The notes beneath the pieces were generated by a model. The model worked only from the letters and a program-made list of their open reading frames with translations. It was not told where the DNA came from and did not search any database. A stretch of 7,780 bases of DNA, taken from contig JAOAAM010000550.1 of assembly GCA_026418875.1 (NCBI GenBank), forward strand, positions 1 to 7,780, written 5' to 3'. A program made the translations under genes and the position numbers. The DNA comes from Gemmataceae bacterium. GTDB taxonomy: Bacteria > Planctomycetota > Planctomycetia > Gemmatales > Gemmataceae. Shown one piece after another: positions 5,801-7,780 of this stretch. Each line of letters starts with the position of its first letter. Position 1 is the first letter of the stretch.

Positions 5801-7430
5801 GTTGCGGATGCCGCAGTTCAAGTTTGCCCGACCGCGTCGCTTGCCGAACGAGTCGAGGGAGGAGTACGAAGCTCGAACAATCAAGGAAGAGGCCGAGGCG
5901 CGTGAGGCCGTGATGACCTTCATCCTCGGGTTGGTCGCAGAGTCGATCCCCTCGTCGTACGTGCATCGTCCGAAGGATGATCGTTGGCACGAAGTGAAAG
6001 GTCGGCAGGTGCTTGATAAATTCAACTGCGGCGGATGCCACCTGATCCGACCGGGGAGCTTGGAATTCAAGTCCGCTCCGATCTTCGATCGGTTGGAAAA
6101 CGGTCCGCCAAATCCCCATCCGGACCTTTACAAGCATGAAGGCCCGTATACAAAGGACGACTATTTCGACCCCAGCCACATTGCTTGGGCGGGGTTGGAT
6201 CAGGGGAACGCACCGCGATCGAAGATGTTTGGAGTGCATCCCCCACTCGAGGTCAAATCTGAGGAGGACGATGAGCCGAGCACCAACGTCGGTTTCTGGT
6301 TGATGAGAGCACTCCGCTTCCGCCACGACCAGAAGAAGGACGGCAGCCTTCGGGACATCCCCGCGGCAGCTCAATTGTCCCTCCCGCCAAACCTGATCAC
6401 GAAGACGATTCCGCCCTATGGCGGCGAGTTCATGGATCAGTTGGTCCAGTACTTGCAACGCCGCGACCGGGAGAACTACGGCGGCGGTGGTGCCAAACTG
6501 AGCCTTGCGTATGCGGCGGCACCGCCAAACCTCATCGGCGAGGGTGAGAAAGCTCAACCGGATTGGTTGTACAACTTCCTGCGCAATCCGCATCCAATCC
6601 GGCCGTTGGCCGTGTTGCGAATGCCGAAATTCAACCTCTCCCCCGACGACACGCAGGCGATCGTCAACTACTTCTCTGCCGTCGATCGCATGGAGAACAG
6701 AGGGATTGGGCTGACCTACCCGTACGTCGCCATGCCGCAACGGACCGAAGGCTACTTGAAACAGAAGACGGCCGAGTATGTTGCCCGGCTCAAAGCATCG
6801 GGTCAGTACGAGGCACGGAAGCAGGAGTTTCAACGGCATTGGGAAGAGAAACTCGCCGCGGAAAAGGCGGCGGCGGAGCGGGCACTGAAGGAAGCGGAGG
6901 AGCAACTGAAGTCCGCTCCCGAGGCTAGCAAGGCAGATGCCCAGAAACTCCGCGACGAAGCGAAACGTAAAGCCGACCTCGCTACGGAACGATTCAACAA
7001 AAAGGACGTGTCAGAACTCGTAAGGCGATGGGAGGAACGCGAAGCATATATCGCCGACGCGTCGCGGTTGGTTCTCCACGGGAATTTGTGCCTCACGTGC
7101 CACTACGTCGGTGACGTAGCAGGTAAGGAGAACAAGGGCCCGAACCTGGAGTTGGTCGCCGAGCGGCTTCGCCCGGACTGGGTGCGTCGCTGGGTGACCA
7201 ATCCGCAGCGATTCCTCCATTACACCACGGTGATGCCGATCAACTTCCTGTCGACCAAGACGGACCATCAGGATGCGTTCGTCGGCAGTTCTTGGGATCA
7301 GATCCACGCCGTGCGGGACTTCTTGATGCTGTACCCCGAGGTCCGAACTTGGCCCATCATCCGAGGCCGGCCGATGCTCGGCACGGGGTCGTCGGCGACG
7401 ACCACGGCTGCCGCGGGTGGGGGCGAGTGA
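2871..7430 (+). CDS. Giant membrane-anchored octahaem cytochrome c with coiled coils, putative c1/f replacement of the complex
   Basis: This is an electron-transfer protein on the periplasmic side, placed where a bc-complex operon would encode cytochrome c1 or f. A single helix at about 11-33 anchors it, with no obvious cleavage site. Eight CXXCH haem sites start at residues 256, 355, 410, 444, 669, 867, 1053 and 1407. All 16 cysteines of the protein lie in these sites. Haems 4-8 sit in diverged class I cytochrome c modules: each CXXCH is followed by a GPxL-like turn or a W..NP/SP segment and a candidate axial Met in a Met-Pro pair (M528, M740, M980, M1251, M1455). Haems 1-3 lack such a Met-Pro and may be His-ligated. 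Charged, Ala/Glu/Lys/Arg-rich predicted coiled coils lie at about 45-210, 570-640 and 1297-1390. The tail after 1500 is low-complexity Ser/Thr/Ala/Gly. The length (1519) is far above c1 or f (about 250-320). No frameshift or internal break is seen. Its association with the complex is inferred from gene order; the haem content is seen directly. Confidence 0.93.
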   Translation: MAASDSTYRNIKTLHVVFAVSSLVMLATIIGMFAKDFYRPWKVEQRLFFDVEEEMAKRQLLAASPTEEQVDEIASLEAELAAKRSELTTRRQQFEKSLGDLPARKLKTETERATVKADVDSVQSFINAAAERNEEGLSAAEALRWKARLDELTARLNQLTEEVQKNQAEYDARLKEAGIPELEEQIARLERRHKELLGDFDRFAKLVSQKRWSAGEWLRSRPIIEGFASPVRINQYTLTDLPIDYSFKHVTRFDRCTTCHLGMEKANYDAASLASLTENPNLDKDLASRLRGAKKIIEKRREAGVRDLPSEREIQPRQISAEELTPGRIRQFAAHPRLDLYVDAASPHSAEKFGCTICHSGQGSATAFYEASHFPNSAPQKKDWKEKYDWKTNHYWDFPMVPSRFVESSCVKCHHEITDLIRYGNQVEAPKLVKGYNLVKELGCFGCHEIAGIKSGKKVGPDLRLEPDPAMEFRSPAEQAMLSADPLNPPGTLRKVGPSLNRLAEKTNEEWVRLWLKSPRGFRPSTKMPHFYLQPNNRPENLPDDQKLFPDNEIHAVAHYLVAKSKAHIDEIKRFAEESPDAAQADASKVTQLQQGIQAAEAELKTAAGATAEPIRERLSALKHELAAVESRIKRRDQLRGLAPPTAMQQLPAQADVTRGRVLFQEKGCLACHSHEATETPGGEHDGKPIPALVGDATFAPDLSRLAHKLVPEIGGPENARRWLVSWILDPAAHNPRTVMPDTQLSLDEANDVAAWLLSQKPAWERSAEEEVAPVDLRTLADMTEMYLKKVLTVAEVRDVLRRDANGIPTGGFTVRRLKEIAGSNPDSDELELGGDLHGKNDDEVIPLDEHKLKMYVGKKAIGNLGCYACHSIPGFQNAKPIGTGLNDWGKKDIERLAFEDGHKFVEQHFHIVASRDGEKGKNGGESFTIKDGKKPYEQFFLDMLDHHGRSREGFLHLKLEEPRSYDYNRIRSWDERLRMPQFKFARPRRLPNESREEYEARTIKEEAEAREAVMTFILGLVAESIPSSYVHRPKDDRWHEVKGRQVLDKFNCGGCHLIRPGSLEFKSAPIFDRLENGPPNPHPDLYKHEGPYTKDDYFDPSHIAWAGLDQGNAPRSKMFGVHPPLEVKSEEDDEPSTNVGFWLMRALRFRHDQKKDGSLRDIPAAAQLSLPPNLITKTIPPYGGEFMDQLVQYLQRRDRENYGGGGAKLSLAYAAAPPNLIGEGEKAQPDWLYNFLRNPHPIRPLAVLRMPKFNLSPDDTQAIVNYFSAVDRMENRGIGLTYPYVAMPQRTEGYLKQKTAEYVARLKASGQYEARKQEFQRHWEEKLAAEKAAAERALKEAEEQLKSAPEASKADAQKLRDEAKRKADLATERFNKKDVSELVRRWEEREAYIADASRLVLHGNLCLTCHYVGDVAGKENKGPNLELVAERLRPDWVRRWVTNPQRFLHYTTVMPINFLSTKTDHQDAFVGSSWDQIHAVRDFLMLYPEVRTWPIIRGRPMLGTGSSATTTAAAGGGE
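3003..3500 (+). other. Coiled-coil segment 1 of the octahaem cytochrome
   Basis: Residues about 45-210, just after the membrane anchor, are rich in Glu, Lys, Arg, Leu and Ala with heptad-like spacing of hydrophobics (for example IASLEAELAAKRSEL and IARLERRHKELL). They contain no Cys and almost no Gly or Pro except near 100 and 178-180, which suggests a helical hairpin. It could hold the haem domains off the membrane or mediate oligomerisation. Helical prediction is by eye only. Confidence 0.65.
3636..4214 (+). other. N-terminal haem cluster (CXXCH 1-4) of the octahaem cytochrome
   Basis: Four haem c sites lie at 3636-3650 (CTTCH), 3933-3947 (CTICH), 4098-4112 (CVKCH, followed by a further His) and 4200-4214 (CFGCH). 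Sites 2-4 are close together, 89 residues from first to last. Only the fourth is followed by a class I-type Met-Pro (Met codon at 4452). The first three have nearby His residues, for example H335, H348, H394 and H415, as possible distal ligands. This spacing suggests a compact multihaem unit joined to a single-haem domain. Haem attachment sites are seen directly; ligation is inferred. Confidence 0.8.
4578..4790 (+). other. Coiled-coil segment 2 of the octahaem cytochrome
   Basis: Residues about 570-640, between the domains of haems 4 and 5, are rich in Ala, Glu, Lys and Gln with heptad-like patterning (for example VTQLQQGIQAAEAEL and LSALKHELAAVESRIK). A TAAGATAEP turn in the middle suggests an antiparallel helical hairpin linking two haem modules. 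Confidence 0.6.
4875..7235 (+). other. Four further single-haem cytochrome c modules (CXXCH 5-8) of the octahaem cytochrome
   Basis: Haem sites are at 4875-4889 (CLACH), 5469-5483 (CYACH), 6027-6041 (CGGCH) and 7089-7103 (CLTCH). Candidate axial Met codons are at 5088, 5808, 6621 and 7233. The CXXCH-to-Met distances are 71, 113, 198 and 48 residues, so the modules share a fold pattern but carry loops of very different size. Each ends in a similar helix (ANDVAAWLL, REAVMTFILG, TQAIVNYFS, IHAVRDFLM). This points to repeated duplication of a class I cytochrome c domain followed by strong divergence. Confidence 0.75.
6759..7040 (+). other. Coiled-coil segment 3 of the octahaem cytochrome
   Basis: Residues about 1297-1390, inserted between the haem 7 and haem 8 modules, are strongly charged and Ala-rich (for example EKLAAEKAAAERALKEAEEQ). 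A break near SAPEAS separates two helices, consistent with an antiparallel hairpin. It separates the last haem domain from the rest of the chain. Confidence 0.65.
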
Positions 7431-7499
7431 GCTGCGTCAACATGATGAGAATGTCAAATGGGCAGACACAATCGTTATGCCCGAAATGGCTGCCCTGCC

Positions 7500-7505
7500 T
7501 ACAAT
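7500..7505 (+). promoter_or_regulatory. Possible -10 promoter element for the downstream exported protein
   Basis: TACAAT matches the sigma-70 -10 consensus at five of six bases. It would give a leader of about 47 bases before the ATG at 7559. No good -35 element is found 15-19 bases upstream, so this is tentative and may be chance. Confidence 0.25.
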
Positions 7506-7538
7506 AAAGGGTGACCCACCAATATGGATCCCCTTTTT
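7506..7538 (+). terminator. Weak candidate hairpin with T-run
   Basis: AAAGGG at 7506-7511 pairs with CCCTTT at 7531-7536 around a 19-base loop, and the descending arm runs into five Ts. The stem is short and the loop long, and the site lies only about 20 bases before the next start codon. It is recorded as a weak possibility only. Confidence 0.15.
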
Positions 7539-7547
7539 CAACCACAC

Positions 7548-7552
7548 GGGAG
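7548..7552 (+). promoter_or_regulatory. Ribosome binding site for the downstream exported protein
   Basis: GGGAG lies 6 bases before the ATG at 7559. It supports that start, which is followed at once by a signal peptide. Confidence 0.55.
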
Positions 7553-7558
7553 TCACTG

Positions 7559-7780
7559 ATGCTGCGTTGCGTGCAGATTGCATTGGTGTTGACTGGCTTG
7601 GTCGCTCAACCGGCTTGGAGTCAGTCTTGGGGCACGATCAAGGGCAAAGTCGTTTGGGACGGAGACAGCATCCCGTCGCCCGAACCGGCGAAAGTCGATA
7701 AGGACCAAGCCCACTGTCTCGCCAAGGGGCAACTTCTCAAGGACGAGTTGGTCATCGACTCGGCAACGAAGGGCGTGAAG
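7559..7780 (+). CDS. Exported protein, N-terminal part only (3' end beyond window)
   Basis: Seventy-four codons are visible and the frame is still open at the window end. The protein starts MLRCVQIALVLTGLVAQPAW, a short basic start plus a hydrophobic core typical of a Sec signal peptide, with likely cleavage around residues 21-23 (AWSQS). The mature part begins GTIKGKVVWDGD, a beta-strand pattern seen at the start of carboxypeptidase-regulatory-like or cupredoxin-like beta-sandwich domains. It continues with DKDQAHCLAKGQLLKDELVID, holding one His-Cys pair (H52, C53). I associate this pattern with planctomycete periplasmic proteins, sometimes described as plastocyanin-like, but this is from memory and the metal-site region of such a fold would lie beyond the window. 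A role as an electron carrier for the neighbouring complex is only a guess. The start is supported by GGGAG 6 bases upstream. Confidence 0.8.
   Translation, partial: MLRCVQIALVLTGLVAQPAWSQSWGTIKGKVVWDGDSIPSPEPAKVDKDQAHCLAKGQLLKDELVIDSATKGVK

Larger units (their letters stand above)
7431..7558 (+). other. Intergenic region after the octahaem gene
   Basis: This 128-base gap is the longest in the window. It holds GGGCAG at 7460-7465 and its reverse complement CTGCCC at 7490-7495. An AAAGGG (7506-7511) can pair with CCCTTT (7531-7536) just before a five-T run (7534-7538). Both stems are short with long loops, so neither is a convincing intrinsic terminator. A good -10-like TACAAT is at 7500-7505. 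The region may separate the complex genes from the following gene. Confidence 0.4.

Noticed and set aside
5748..6905. 385-residue open frame on the minus strand inside the octahaem gene
   Set aside because: It lies antisense to a strongly supported haem protein whose frame holds a CXXCH and two Met-Pro ligands in this span. The antisense product is Arg/Leu/Val-rich with no recognisable motif, as expected from codon bias in G+C-rich DNA.
7460..7495. GGGCAG...CTGCCC inverted repeat as a terminator
   Set aside because: It is a six-base stem with a 24-base loop and no T-run after it, which is too weak to call.
7417..7701. 94-residue plus-strand frame across the gap and into the exported protein gene
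   Set aside because: It overlaps the end of the octahaem gene and the signal peptide of the next gene. The frame at 7559 has a better ribosome site and a clear signal peptide.

Overview
The window (about 57% G+C by eye) carries a tightly packed, all plus-strand respiratory gene cluster. It encodes a quinol:cytochrome c oxidoreductase of the Rieske/cytochrome b superfamily, in the split, b6f-like form. The likely source is a planctomycete or a relative, perhaps Gemmataceae-like. This rests on remembered family resemblance: the Ala/Pro-rich Rieske N-terminus, the large fused multihaem cytochrome c with coiled coils, and the start of a secreted small-domain protein of a type I associate with that phylum. 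No search was run, so taxonomy is an inference.

Layout: (1) positions 2-550, a Rieske iron-sulfur protein whose 5' end is probably cut by the window edge; (2) 621-1394, a cytochrome b6-like subunit with four haem-ligating histidines in b6f spacing and the Cys that in b6f proteins holds the extra haem c_i/c_n; (3) 1458-2771, a 437-residue membrane protein whose middle is subunit IV / the C-terminal half of cytochrome b, carrying an extra N-terminal membrane domain and an extra C-terminal part; (4) 2871-7430, a 1519-residue, membrane-anchored cytochrome c with eight CXXCH sites and three charged coiled-coil stretches; (5) 7559-7780, the 5' end of an exported protein that runs off the window. 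Gaps are 70, 63, 99 and 128 nt. The first four genes look like one transcription unit; the last may have its own promoter.

Working model (inference): quinol is oxidised at a Qo site built by the b6-like and subunit IV-like proteins. One electron goes through the two b haems, probably aided by a c_i haem, to the Qi side. The other goes through the Rieske cluster to the octahaem protein, which stands where cytochrome c1 or f would be and may act as a wire to periplasmic acceptors. No cyt c1, cyt f or terminal oxidase gene is present in the window.

The most notable features are the giant octahaem coiled-coil cytochrome, the extended subunit IV, the APWY sequence in place of the Qo-site PEWY motif, and the conserved c_i cysteine. 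I saw no tRNA, rRNA, CRISPR array, insertion sequence or strong intrinsic terminator.
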